A DNA stretch of 64,000 bases, from assembly GCF_003326755.1 (NCBI RefSeq), contig NZ_JPWH01000005.1, positions 62,001 to 126,000 on the forward strand, read 5' to 3'. Below are positions 34,689 through 43,262 of this stretch, in pieces. Under the pieces are notes generated by a model. It was not told where the DNA came from, made no database searches, and worked only from the letters and a program-made list of their open reading frames with translations. Numbering within the stretch: the first letter of the stretch is position 1; each line of letters opens with the position of its first letter. Source of the stretch: Thalassospira profundimaris (GTDB lineage Bacteria > Pseudomonadota > Alphaproteobacteria > Rhodospirillales > Thalassospiraceae). Both the position numbers and the translations under genes were made by a program.

Positions 34689-35777
34689 ATGTCATCCATA
34701 TCATTGTCAAATGTCACCAAGACCTTTGGGGGTGCCGACGTCATCAAAGGCGTTGATCTGTCGATCGAGGATGGGGAACTGGTTGTTTTTGTCGGGCCGT
34801 CAGGCTGCGGGAAATCAACCCTGCTGCGCCTGATTTCCGGGCTGGAGGAAATATCTGGCGGGGAAATTCATCTGGGTGAAAAACGGGTAGACCACCTTTC
34901 CGCCTCTGCCCGCGATATCGCAATGGTGTTTCAGTCCTATGCGCTTTATCCGCATATGACAGTAGCAGACAATATTGGCTTCCCCCTGAAAATGGCCGGT
35001 AAATCCAAAACCGGGATCGAGGAAAAAACCCGCGAAATCGGCACCATCCTGCAATTGCTACCCCTGTTTGACCGAACACCGAAACAATTATCGGGCGGGC
35101 AGCGCCAGCGTGTTGCCATTGGCCGGGCTTTGGCGCGGGATCCACAAATTATTCTGCTGGACGAACCGCTATCCAACCTGGATGCCGCCCTGCGGGTTGA
35201 CATGCGCATGGAACTGGCCCGCCTGCACCGTGACCTGAAGGCGACCATGATTTACGTCACCCATGATCAGGTCGAAGCCATGACCCTGGCAGACCGGATT
35301 GTGGTTTTGCGCGACGGGATCGTCGAACAGGTCGGGTCCCCGCTGGACCTTTATTTAAAACCGGTCAACCAGTTTGTGGCTGGCTTTATTGGCTCCCCCA
35401 GAATGAATTTCTGGACAGCCACGACCAATGAAAACGGTGATCTCGTCCTGCCGTCGGGCGTGGCCCTGCCTTTGCCCTGCAAACCGGGGGCACTGCAACC
35501 GGTAACGGTGGGCGTGCGCCCCGAACATCTTGTTTTGGCCGCCGATGATGGTACGGCAACTTTGCAAGGGACGGTTTTATCGGTCGAACATTTGGGTTCT
35601 GACACATTTGTTCAACTGCATTGCGGTTTTGGCGATCCGGCGCAAAGCGACATCAATGTTCGCTTTGGCGGGATCGTTCCCGTCCGTATGGGGGAACGTG
35701 TGAATCTATCAGTAGCAAGCCCCGATAACTGGCATATTTTCGATACCGAGGGTCTGCGCATTGAGGCTTCAGCATAA
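34689..35777 (+). CDS. ABC sugar ATPase, MalK/UgpC type
   Basis: 362 residues from the ATG at 34689, chosen over a frame opening at 34626 because it starts directly with SSISLSNVTKTFGG. Walker A GPSGCGKST, signature LSGGQRQR, Walker B IILLDEPLSNLDA, switch VTHDQVEAMTLADR. The C-terminal third is the OB-like TOBE regulatory domain (VGVRPEHLVL, GERVNLSV). It energises the importer encoded upstream. A strong terminator follows. Confidence 0.93.
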   Translation: MSSISLSNVTKTFGGADVIKGVDLSIEDGELVVFVGPSGCGKSTLLRLISGLEEISGGEIHLGEKRVDHLSASARDIAMVFQSYALYPHMTVADNIGFPLKMAGKSKTGIEEKTREIGTILQLLPLFDRTPKQLSGGQRQRVAIGRALARDPQIILLDEPLSNLDAALRVDMRMELARLHRDLKATMIYVTHDQVEAMTLADRIVVLRDGIVEQVGSPLDLYLKPVNQFVAGFIGSPRMNFWTATTNENGDLVLPSGVALPLPCKPGALQPVTVGVRPEHLVLAADDGTATLQGTVLSVEHLGSDTFVQLHCGFGDPAQSDINVRFGGIVPVRMGERVNLSVASPDNWHIFDTEGLRIEASA

Positions 35778-35808
35778 AACCTGCCCCAAATTGCACGAAA
35801 TCATACTC

Positions 35809-35845
35809 AAAACACCCGGCCAAAAGCATGACCGGGTGTTTCTTG
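35809..35845 (+). terminator. Terminator of the sugar operon
   Basis: AAACACCCGG (35810-35819) pairs with CCGGGTGTTT (35832-35841), a 10-base stem and 12-base loop followed by CTTGTTT. It also lies 23 bases beyond the convergent PPTase stop. Confidence 0.88.
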
Positions 35846-35863
35846 TTTCAGCCATCGTCCCGC

Positions 35864-36430
35864 TCAGTTCCCCTGCCAAACCAGGGCTCCGGCATAATCG
35901 GGCCATTCATCGAGATAAACCGTATCAGAAGGCAGTTTTAGGGCCGGGTCATTAATGCCGGTGCATTTGAAAATCGCCTCGTACACGCACCATTGCTGGT
36001 AAAAATCATTCTGGCGCGGATCATTGGCAAGTTGGGCCATGCGCTGCGCATCGTGGCTATTGGTATTTTCCCGCCGGTCGCCAAACAGCCATTTTTCCAG
36101 CCGGGCGATTTTGCGTGCCGGATCGCGATATTCAATATCAATGCCGATGGCCCCCGTCGGGCAAAAGGCCACGGCAAAAATATCGCGGCTATGCGAAATG
36201 CTGGCCCCGTAAAATCCGCCATGATTTGACCGGCAGAGAGCCGGTTTACCATCCTCACTGCGATGATAAAAAAGGCCGCTTTCCCCGGTCACATCTTTGG
36301 CAAGATCACACAGCGCGGCACGGGCCAGTTCCGACGTCATTTTGCGCCGTGCCAAACGGTCATCGGGCAGGTTATCCAGCCTTTTCCAGCCCCAAAAAAC
36401 CCTATCCTCAAAGGCAGACATTGTTTGCAT
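35864..36430 (-). CDS. 4'-phosphopantetheinyl transferase, Sfp type
   Basis: 188 residues (start 36430, or the ATG 9 bases in). Magnesium-binding GIDIE at about 96-100 and the WCVYEAIFKCTG motif near 147-158 are the two hallmark motifs. It transfers the phosphopantetheine arm of CoA to carrier proteins. It is divergent from the aryl polyene operon, so its most likely targets are the two ACPs encoded there. The enzyme is shorter than surfactin-type Sfp (about 225), lacking part of the N-terminal half-domain, but the catalytic motifs are whole. Confidence 0.88.
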   Translation of the reverse strand: MQTMSAFEDRVFWGWKRLDNLPDDRLARRKMTSELARAALCDLAKDVTGESGLFYHRSEDGKPALCRSNHGGFYGASISHSRDIFAVAFCPTGAIGIDIEYRDPARKIARLEKWLFGDRRENTNSHDAQRMAQLANDPRQNDFYQQWCVYEAIFKCTGINDPALKLPSDTVYLDEWPDYAGALVWQGN

Positions 36431-36581
36431 AAAGTATATCGCACCCGAATTTTATCGCACAGGCTGTATGTCTGCACTGTTTACTTGTTCTGTTTCAATG
36501 CCCTAAAACATAAAAACACAGACCTGAAAATAACCCCAAACGCCGTTTTCAACCACGATATTGCCAAAGGAGCCTGACGGC

Positions 36582-36983
36582 ATGATGCGTTCACTGAAAT
36601 TTTCGATCCTGGGACTGGTAACACTGCTTGTGGTTGCCTGCACCGCACCGATCATGCAGGTTGAAAGCCAGCCTTTTCCCGATGACACGCAAAAGCTGAC
36701 AATGGATCAGCTTCAGGACGCCATCATCAAGGCCGCCAGTTCGCGTGAATGGACGGTTAAAAAAATTTCCACGGGCAAACTCATGGCGACTTATGCCCCG
36801 CGCGATCATGTTGCCAAGGTGGAAATCGATTTTTCCCAGCAGGAATTTTCAATTCTGTATGTCGATAGCACCAATCTGAAATATAGTGGCGGGACCATTC
36901 ATAAAAATTACAATCGCTGGGTCAATAATCTGAAGGTTGATATCGAGCGCGAAGTTGCCGCCGCTGTTGCGGCGGCTTCCTGA
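36582..36983 (+). CDS. Small lipoprotein at the head of the aryl polyene operon
   Basis: 133 residues from ATG 36582 (AAAGGAG 14-8 bases upstream). The lipobox is LVVAC at about 18-22, with no Asp after the Cys, so it should reach the outer membrane. The mature part is a small alpha/beta domain (TMDQLQDAIIKAASSREWTVKKI, HVAKVEIDFSQQEFSILYVDS). Small lipoproteins of this kind occupy the first position of described APE clusters. Its role is unknown, perhaps pigment placement in the outer membrane. First gene after the divergent PPTase; the gene after it begins 19 bases later. Confidence 0.75.
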   Translation: MMRSLKFSILGLVTLLVVACTAPIMQVESQPFPDDTQKLTMDQLQDAIIKAASSREWTVKKISTGKLMATYAPRDHVAKVEIDFSQQEFSILYVDSTNLKYSGGTIHKNYNRWVNNLKVDIEREVAAAVAAAS

Positions 36984-37002
36984 GGAAAGTACACAGTCCA
37001 AG

Positions 37003-37815
37003 ATGCAGTCTATCCCGGCTTCTATTTCCCGATGGGCGCTTTGGCAGGACCATGCCACGCACCCGACCCTAAGGACACATCTGTCTGGCGGAAAAGCAGC
37101 CGGGATTGACAATCAGGACCTGGCGCGAAGCATAGCGCCTGCCTGGCGCAGACGCCTGGACCTGTTTGGCCGGGCCAGTGCCGAGGTCCTGGGTCAGGTA
37201 CTAGACGGCGTTTCGCCCGAGGATATTTGCCGGTGCCGGGTTATTTTTTCATCCCGGCATGGCAATATCGAACGCACCCTGAAACTGCTGGGCCAAATCG
37301 CGCGCGAGGAAATCCCCTCGCCTGCCGATTTCAGCATGTCGGTGCATAATGCACTGGTGGGTGTTGCCTCGATCAATTGGGGCATCACCCAGGCGCACAG
37401 CGCCATTTCGGCAGGAAATGACAGTTTCATCGCCGCCCTGACAGAGGCCTTATGCCAACTGGCCGATGATCCGCATAGCCCGGTTGTCATTATATATATA
37501 GACCTTCCCCTGCCCGAGGTTTATGCACAAAACGACCCCAAGGGCATGAAAGGCACCGCCTTTGCCCTGTACCTAGAAGCACCCGAAGCACCGAACAGGA
37601 CATTAAACAGCAGCCCCCCGATCAAGCTGGAATTTGAGCCGGTTTCCGTCCCGGCAAAAACAGCACCAAACCACAACGCCACCTTTCCCTGCGCCCATGC
37701 CTGCCAAATGGCGGACTTTCTGACAGACCTGCAAACGGGCAGACTGAACGGGCAGGAAGCAACAAGTCTGCTGACAGGACACAGCTTTGCCTGGAACATG
37801 GTGCATCATGGATAA
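37003..37815 (+). CDS. apeC: Ketosynthase-like chain length factor (ApeC-like)
   Basis: 270 residues from ATG 37003. It matches the beta-ketoacyl synthase N-terminal-like domain annotated as chain length factor in APE clusters: ISRWALWQ start, RVIFSSRHGNIERTL and FSMSVHNALVGVASINWGI. The position where ketosynthases have the active-site Cys (here AISAGNDSFIAAL) has none, so it cannot condense on its own. In the studied system ApeC pairs with the ketosynthase ApeO. It is about two thirds the length of a full ketosynthase. Its last codons overlap the acyltransferase start. Confidence 0.85.
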   Translation: MQSIPASISRWALWQDHATHPTLRTHLSGGKAAGIDNQDLARSIAPAWRRRLDLFGRASAEVLGQVLDGVSPEDICRCRVIFSSRHGNIERTLKLLGQIAREEIPSPADFSMSVHNALVGVASINWGITQAHSAISAGNDSFIAALTEALCQLADDPHSPVVIIYIDLPLPEVYAQNDPKGMKGTAFALYLEAPEAPNRTLNSSPPIKLEFEPVSVPAKTAPNHNATFPCAHACQMADFLTDLQTGRLNGQEATSLLTGHSFAWNMVHHG

Positions 37816-38632
37816 GGTGCGCCTGCCCCGCAACAAAGCCCGGACAGCGGATCATAAAATCCGGCAGGTCTGGCGGCTGTTTGCCACGGGCCTGGCTTTT
37901 TGCATTTTTGGCGTTGGCGCATTGTTGCTGGCCCTAACGCTGTTTCCCCTGATGATGCTGGTGATACGTGACCGGACAAAACGCCGCCACGCGGCACAAT
38001 TTGTTATATGCCGCAGTTTTCGGCTGTTTTGCTTTGTCCTGAATATAACCGGGGTGGCATCGGTTGAATTTGACGGGCGCGAAAAACTCAATCAGGCGCG
38101 CGGTAAACTGATCATTGCCAATCACCCCACCCTGCTTGATGTCGTGATCATCCTCGCCCAAATGGATCGCTGTCAGTGTGTTGTCAAACACCAGCTTTTT
38201 CGCAATCCGTTTATGGCAGGAGTTGTGCGGGCCGCCGGGTTTATTCGCAATGATGACAACCCGGAAAAACTTGTGGCCGATGCCGCCTGCCATTTGCGCA
38301 ACGGTGATTGCGTTATGATTTTTCCCGAAGGAACCCGCACCGCCAGCGGCGAAATACTGGGACCTTTGCAACGTGGTGTGGCAAATATCGCAATTAATGC
38401 GCCAGCCGACTTGATTCCCGTGATCGTGCGCTGTAATCACGACACCCTGAAAAAAGGCACACCGTGGTACCAAATACCACCCACAAAAATACAATATAAT
38501 GTTCGTGTCGGATCGACTATACCCGTAACGGGAAAGACAGACCCGTCCGAGGGGCGTGCCCGCCAGGCCCGCGCCTTAACGACGGTGATAAAAAACTACT
38601 TCTGCGACAGGCTAAGCCATGACCACGCTTGA
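37808..38632 (+). CDS. apeD: PlsC-like acyltransferase (ApeD-like)
   Basis: 274 residues. One membrane helix near 25-55 precedes the PlsC/LPLAT domain with the HX4D motif in NHPTLLDVVII and FPEGTRTASGE. In the APE system such acyltransferases are thought to attach the polyene carboxylate to a lipid or glycan anchor at the inner membrane. It starts 8 bases inside the upstream gene and overlaps the ACP gene by 14 bases. Confidence 0.85.
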   Translation: MDKVRLPRNKARTADHKIRQVWRLFATGLAFCIFGVGALLLALTLFPLMMLVIRDRTKRRHAAQFVICRSFRLFCFVLNITGVASVEFDGREKLNQARGKLIIANHPTLLDVVIILAQMDRCQCVVKHQLFRNPFMAGVVRAAGFIRNDDNPEKLVADAACHLRNGDCVMIFPEGTRTASGEILGPLQRGVANIAINAPADLIPVIVRCNHDTLKKGTPWYQIPPTKIQYNVRVGSTIPVTGKTDPSEGRARQARALTTVIKNYFCDRLSHDHA

Positions 38633-38882
38633 GACCGAGCTTAAAGCTTTCATCATCGACACGCTTAATCTGGAAGATTTGCGGATCGAGGATATTGACA
38701 GTAACGAGGCCCTGTTTGTTGAGGGACTGGGCCTTGATTCCATTGATGCCTTGGAACTGGGCGTTGCCCTGCAAAAAAAATACGATGTGCGGATTGATGC
38801 CAAAAATGATGACGTGAAAACCCATTTTGCGTCGGTGCATAATCTGGCAAAATTCATTGAAATGTCGCGGGGGCAGGCATGA
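38619..38882 (+). CDS. apeE: Acyl carrier protein 1 (ApeE-like)
   Basis: 87 residues. The phosphopantetheine serine lies in GLGLDSIDALELGVALQKKY (Ser about 41). The sequence is acidic with the usual helix pattern. It should carry the starter aryl unit or growing chain of the aryl polyene. It overlaps the acyltransferase upstream and the second ACP by 4 bases. The adjacent PPTase is the probable activating enzyme. Confidence 0.9.
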   Translation: MTTLETELKAFIIDTLNLEDLRIEDIDSNEALFVEGLGLDSIDALELGVALQKKYDVRIDAKNDDVKTHFASVHNLAKFIEMSRGQA

Positions 38883-39142
38883 CAACACCCGCCATGCAAA
38901 GCCGCGAGGATGTTTATCAGCAGTTGCACGATTATCTGGTGGAACTGTTTGAAGTGCCCAGCGAAGACATTTCACCCGACGCCCGCCTGTTCGAGGATCT
39001 GGACCTCGACAGCATTGATGCCGTGGACCTGATTGTCAAATTTCAGGAACTGATCGGCAAAAAGGTCCCGGCAACCGAATTTCGCTCGGTGCGGACGGTT
39101 GATGATGTCGTGGAAAAAATACATGCCCTGGTCAACGCCTAA
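38879..39142 (+). CDS. apeF: Acyl carrier protein 2 (ApeF-like)
   Basis: 87 residues; phosphopantetheine site DLDLDSIDAVDLIVKFQ (Ser about 44). It differs clearly from the first ACP outside this motif (LVELFEVPSEDISPDARLF, VPATEFRSVRTVDDVVEKI). Two distinct carriers per cluster is the usual APE arrangement, thought to separate starter loading from elongation. It overlaps its upstream neighbour by 4 bases and the downstream membrane protein by 20. Confidence 0.9.
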   Translation: MTTPAMQSREDVYQQLHDYLVELFEVPSEDISPDARLFEDLDLDSIDAVDLIVKFQELIGKKVPATEFRSVRTVDDVVEKIHALVNA

Positions 39143-39710
39143 GCGTATTCTTGCCATCCTGCTTGCGATAATTGGCGCGGCATATCCCGTCCTGGCCTAT
39201 TATGGGCTGTCGCATTTTTCGACACGCATTGTGTTGGGGGTTCTGCTGGTTCTGCTTGTCGCGCGCGCGGTGCTTTTTCTGGTATCGCGAAAAATCGCTG
39301 CGGCCCTTGTAACCCTGGCTGTCGCAGCCATCATTACCGGCATCAGTTATCAGACCCACATGCAGGCCCTGCGCATGTATCCGGTTTTGATCAATCTGGT
39401 GCTGGCTGGCGTGTTTGCCCTGTCGCTCAAATACCCGCCCCCGGTCATTGAACGCTTTGCCCGTTTGCGCCATCCCGACCTGGACGACTATGGCATTGCC
39501 TATACCCGCAAACTCACCGGCGTGTGGGTGGCCTTTTTTGTCTGTAGTGCGGGCATTGCCACCGCAACGGCCCTGTGGGGCACGCTGGAAGAATGGACCC
39601 TGTATAACGGGTTTATTTCCTATGTGCTGACAGGCATTTTCTTTATTGGCGAATGGCCGGTACGCCGCTGGCTGCGCCGACGTCATGAAAACAGGATATC
39701 GGGCGCATGA
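39123..39710 (+). CDS. COG4648-type membrane protein of APE clusters
   Basis: 195 residues from ATG 39123, within the ACP gene end. About six hydrophobic helices with PPPVIERFARLRHPDLDDYGIAYTRKLT in a cytoplasmic loop, typical of the COG4648 protein that sits at the ApeG position. It has no known activity. An inner-membrane role in assembly or export of the pigment is inferred from its constant presence in these clusters. It overlaps the ligase start by 4 bases. Confidence 0.75.
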   Translation: MPWSTPKRILAILLAIIGAAYPVLAYYGLSHFSTRIVLGVLLVLLVARAVLFLVSRKIAAALVTLAVAAIITGISYQTHMQALRMYPVLINLVLAGVFALSLKYPPPVIERFARLRHPDLDDYGIAYTRKLTGVWVAFFVCSAGIATATALWGTLEEWTLYNGFISYVLTGIFFIGEWPVRRWLRRRHENRISGA

Positions 39711-41437
39711 ACGGCTTTTTTGCAGGCCTGCTCATGTCAAAATCGCGCGAGACTGTTATTTGTTTCGAGGATAATACCGCCTTTGACCGTGGCATGATCG
39801 CCGCCGATATTGCCAAGCTGGCAACCTGCCTGCGCAAAAATGACGCAGCACCCCATATTGCCATTCACTGCCAGTCATCCCGCCTGTTTTTGATCGCGCT
39901 GGCCGCCACCTGGCTGGTGCGCGGCATACCGGTGCTACCAGCCAGTAACCGCAAGGGTTATCTTGATGAAATGGCCGGTCACTTTGAGCTGTTCCTGGAC
40001 GATGCGGCGATTGCCGCCATTCTGGCGGAACCCGAAAACCGCCTGATGGCACAGGGCCATATCGCAACACTGGCGCAAAATTTACCTGCCCCCGAAACCT
40101 GCCAGGCAATATTTTACACCTCCGGTTCCACCGGCGCGCCCAAGGCCATTACCAAAACACTGGCCCAGCTAGAGGCCGAAATGGCCCTGCAAACGCCGCT
40201 TTGGCAAACGGACCTGACGACGGATTGCCGCATTTGGGGCCTGGTCTCTCACCAGCATATTTATGGCCTGTTGTTTCGTGTGATCTGGCCGGTCATGACC
40301 GGGGTACCTTTCATGGCGCGTCAGGCCCGGTTTTGGGAAGATATTATTCCGGGCCTGGACACAAACGACATCATCATCACAAGCCCCGCCCATTTACAGC
40401 ACCTGCATCCGGACCTGGCCAAGGCAAAACGACCGGCACGGATATTTTGTTCGGGCGGACCACTGGATCAAAAATCGGCAGAGCTTACACATGCCGCCCT
40501 TGGCATTTGGCCAACCGAAATTCTCGGCAGCACCGAAACCGGCGGCATTGCCTGGCGCCAGCAAAACAGCCCCGACACCCCGTGGCAGCCCCTGCCCGAT
40601 GTCAAAACCGGCCAAAATGCCGAAGGCTGCCTGATGGTCGCCGCCCCGCATATTGACGGGGACAACTGGTATCATACCGCTGATCGCGTTGCCTTTAACG
40701 GACCCGACGGGCACCCCCGTTTTCGCCTGTTGGGCCGGGCGGACCGTGTGGTGAAAATCGAAGGCAAGCGCATTTCGCTTGACCGCGTCGAAACCCATTT
40801 GCGCAACCATGACTGGGTGGAACACGCCATTGCCCTGCTGCCCGATGAAAATGACAACCGGCTCGCCGCCATTGTCGTTCTGATCCCGCAGGGTCAGCAT
40901 TATTTGCAGCAACATGGCACCTTTCAAACCGGGCGTGCGTTACGCAGCCATATCAGCCATTACGAAGAAGATGCCGCCCTGCCGCGCCGCTGGCGGTTTG
41001 TTGAAACCCTGCCCACAGACAGCCAGGGCAAAAAACCATTGCATTTGCTCCGCGCCCTGTTTGCGCAACCAGCGTCAACCACCCCAACCGCCTTATTGCC
41101 GGGCATTGTCGCCCGATCACGCGAAAATGATAGCGCCCGGCTAACCCTGCGCCTGTCGCCAGATATGCTTTATTTTCAGGGGCATTTCCCCGGTTCCCCC
41201 GTTTTGCCGGGTGTTGTGCAATTGCACTGGGCGGTTCACTATGCCCGGGATGCTTTCAATATTGTGATGACGCCTTATGAAGTTACCCAGCTAAAATACC
41301 GCAAGGTCATCACCCCCGATGATCACATTCACCTTCAATTGACGCATGATGCCGCACGCGGCCAGGTCAAATTCACCTATTCCGGCCCGGAAGGCGACTA
41401 TTCCAGCGGCATCATCAAATTCTCGCAGGCGATTTAA
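39707..41437 (+). CDS. apeH: AMP-dependent ligase fused to a hotdog dehydratase (ApeH-ApeI fusion)
   Basis: 576 residues in two parts. Residues 1-450 are an ANL ligase: IFYTSGSTGAPKAITKT is the P-loop, LGSTETGGIAW the aromatic/adenine region, YHTADRVAF the ribose Asp, KIEGKRISL the hinge. It should adenylate an aryl acid starter and load it onto an ACP. Residues about 455-576 are an ApeI/FabA-FabZ-like dehydratase with YFQGHFPGSPVLPGVVQL near 490, including the catalytic-type His. In characterised clusters ApeH and ApeI are separate; the fusion is intact, without a frame break. It overlaps the upstream gene by 4 bases. Confidence 0.88.
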   Translation: MNGFFAGLLMSKSRETVICFEDNTAFDRGMIAADIAKLATCLRKNDAAPHIAIHCQSSRLFLIALAATWLVRGIPVLPASNRKGYLDEMAGHFELFLDDAAIAAILAEPENRLMAQGHIATLAQNLPAPETCQAIFYTSGSTGAPKAITKTLAQLEAEMALQTPLWQTDLTTDCRIWGLVSHQHIYGLLFRVIWPVMTGVPFMARQARFWEDIIPGLDTNDIIITSPAHLQHLHPDLAKAKRPARIFCSGGPLDQKSAELTHAALGIWPTEILGSTETGGIAWRQQNSPDTPWQPLPDVKTGQNAEGCLMVAAPHIDGDNWYHTADRVAFNGPDGHPRFRLLGRADRVVKIEGKRISLDRVETHLRNHDWVEHAIALLPDENDNRLAAIVVLIPQGQHYLQQHGTFQTGRALRSHISHYEEDAALPRRWRFVETLPTDSQGKKPLHLLRALFAQPASTTPTALLPGIVARSRENDSARLTLRLSPDMLYFQGHFPGSPVLPGVVQLHWAVHYARDAFNIVMTPYEVTQLKYRKVITPDDHIHLQLTHDAARGQVKFTYSGPEGDYSSGIIKFSQAI

Positions 41438-41452
41438 AGGACCCCGGCCTTC

Positions 41453-43192
41453 ATGCAGATTTGTGCGGTTATCCCCACCCATAACCATCACACGGCACTG
41501 GCCGATGTGGTCAGCGCGCTGCGTGCCAACGACCTTGCGGTTTTTATTGTCGATGATGGATCAGGCATGCTTGCGCGCGATGCCATTTCGCGCCTGCATA
41601 ATCCCCAGCACGGGGTCACGGTGTATCGCCTTGATGAAAATTGCGGCAAGGGCATTGCCGTGATGAAGGGCTTTGCCACCGCAAAACGACATGGATACAG
41701 CCACGCCCTGCAGGTCGATGCCGACGGCCAGCACGATTTGGCCCGCATCCCCGATATGCTGCGCGCGGCCCGCAATAACCCCAATGCCATTATTACCGGC
41801 AAACCGGTTTATGATGACAGCATCCCCGCCGGGCGCAAATTTGGCCGCTGGATCACGCATTTCTGGGTCTGGGTGGAAACCCTGTCACTTCACATCAAAG
41901 ACAGCATGTGCGGCTTTCGCGTCTATCCGCTTGATAGCACCCTTCTGGTTTGGCAGCGCGAAGGTGTGGGCGCAAAAATGGATTTTGATACCGAAATCAT
42001 GGTCCGCCAATATTGGCGCGGGGTGGATGTTGTTCATGTCCCCGTTAATGTCATTTATCCGGATGGCAATATTTCCAATTTCCGCATGTGGCAGGACAAT
42101 GTCCGGATCACGCTGATGCACATCCGGCTGGTTTTGGGCATGACCCTGCGCCTGCCCGGCTTTGTGTTACAGGGATGTCGCTGGCAGCGTGCGCCCCAAA
42201 ACGCCGGCCGTCACCTTACATCCCCCCGGTTTTCCGCCAAAAGCGATACCTCGCCCGCCCGCCACTGGGCCGATATGGATGAACGTGGCATGTATTGGGG
42301 CATGCGGTTTTTGGGCTGGATTTACAAAACAGGCGGGCGCTGGTTGTGCCTCGCGGTGATGTTTCCGGTTATTGCCTATTTCTTTTTAACCGGGGAAACG
42401 GCACGCAAGGCATCGCGCAAATATTTGCGCAAAATGGCGCGGGTGAACGGCACACATCCGCCGCGCTGGCGCGACAGCTTTGCCCATTTCTGGCGGTTTG
42501 GCGAAGCCGCGCTGGATAAGGTTGCGGGCTGGACCGGGGAAATGAAACTCGATGATATTGTTTTGCCTGCCGGGCATGACAGCATCTTTTCCTTCATTCC
42601 CAAGGATCAGGCGATTGTTTTACTGGTCTCGCATTTTGGCAATATCGAAATCATCCGTGCCCTTGCCAGCCGCGACCGCGATTTTCGCGTCAATGTGTTG
42701 CTGCATCAAAAAAACGCCGCCCGCTTTGGCAAGGTCCTTAAAAAGCTGGCCCCGGAATCCCAGGTTAATCTGATCGAAGTCACCGAAATCGGCCCTGATA
42801 CGGCCATCATGTTAAGCCAGAAGGTCGAACAGGGCGAATGGGTGGTCATCGCCGCAGACCGCGTTGCCATTGGCGCGCGCGATAAAACCGTGATGGTGCC
42901 CTTTTTGGGGGATCCGGCCCCATTGCCGCAAGGACCCTTTATTTTGGCACATTTACTGGGCTGTCCCGTTTACATGGCTGCGGCATGGCGCAACAATGGG
43001 CGTTTTGAAATTGCCTGGGACAAACTGGCCGATCGTGTCGTTTTACCGCGTGCCACCCGCACCGAAGCCATTACCGACTATGCCCGCCAATATATGGCAT
43101 GGCTGGAAAAACGGGTGCGGGCACATCCATTGCAATGGTACAATTTTTTTGATTTCTGGGCCCGGCCAGAGGATGATAATGACCAAGAATAA
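41453..43192 (+). CDS. apeJ: Glycosyltransferase 2 / LpxL-like acyltransferase fusion (ApeJ-like)
   Basis: 579 residues. Residues 1-245 are a GT2 domain with VIPTHNHH, FIVDDGSG and the metal motif VDADGQHD. About residue 270 onward is a lysophospholipid/LpxL-type acyltransferase with a membrane helix near 300-320, the HX4E motif in SHFGNIEIIRAL and AADRVAIG. The two-domain protein is a marker of APE clusters and probably glycosylates an acceptor and esterifies it with the polyene at the inner membrane. A 27-codon frame overlaps its end (see separate entry). Confidence 0.88.
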   Translation: MQICAVIPTHNHHTALADVVSALRANDLAVFIVDDGSGMLARDAISRLHNPQHGVTVYRLDENCGKGIAVMKGFATAKRHGYSHALQVDADGQHDLARIPDMLRAARNNPNAIITGKPVYDDSIPAGRKFGRWITHFWVWVETLSLHIKDSMCGFRVYPLDSTLLVWQREGVGAKMDFDTEIMVRQYWRGVDVVHVPVNVIYPDGNISNFRMWQDNVRITLMHIRLVLGMTLRLPGFVLQGCRWQRAPQNAGRHLTSPRFSAKSDTSPARHWADMDERGMYWGMRFLGWIYKTGGRWLCLAVMFPVIAYFFLTGETARKASRKYLRKMARVNGTHPPRWRDSFAHFWRFGEAALDKVAGWTGEMKLDDIVLPAGHDSIFSFIPKDQAIVLLVSHFGNIEIIRALASRDRDFRVNVLLHQKNAARFGKVLKKLAPESQVNLIEVTEIGPDTAIMLSQKVEQGEWVVIAADRVAIGARDKTVMVPFLGDPAPLPQGPFILAHLLGCPVYMAAAWRNNGRFEIAWDKLADRVVLPRATRTEAITDYARQYMAWLEKRVRAHPLQWYNFFDFWARPEDDNDQE

Positions 43193-43262
43193 CAATCGCT
43201 TCCCGGCATTGATCTTTGATAAAGCTCCGCCCTTTCATCTTGCAGGCCACACCCGAAAATGA
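43179..43262 (+). other. 27-codon micro-frame between ApeJ and thioesterase genes
   Basis: An ATG at 43179, inside the last codons of the glycosyltransferase gene, opens a frame that ends in a TGA overlapping the ATG of the thioesterase (ATGA at 43259). It would encode a 27-residue peptide with FPALIFDKAPPFHLAG. In many APE clusters an aromatic amino acid ammonia-lyase gene occupies this place (from memory). The frame may be a deletion remnant that keeps translational coupling, or mere spacer. Confidence 0.3.
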
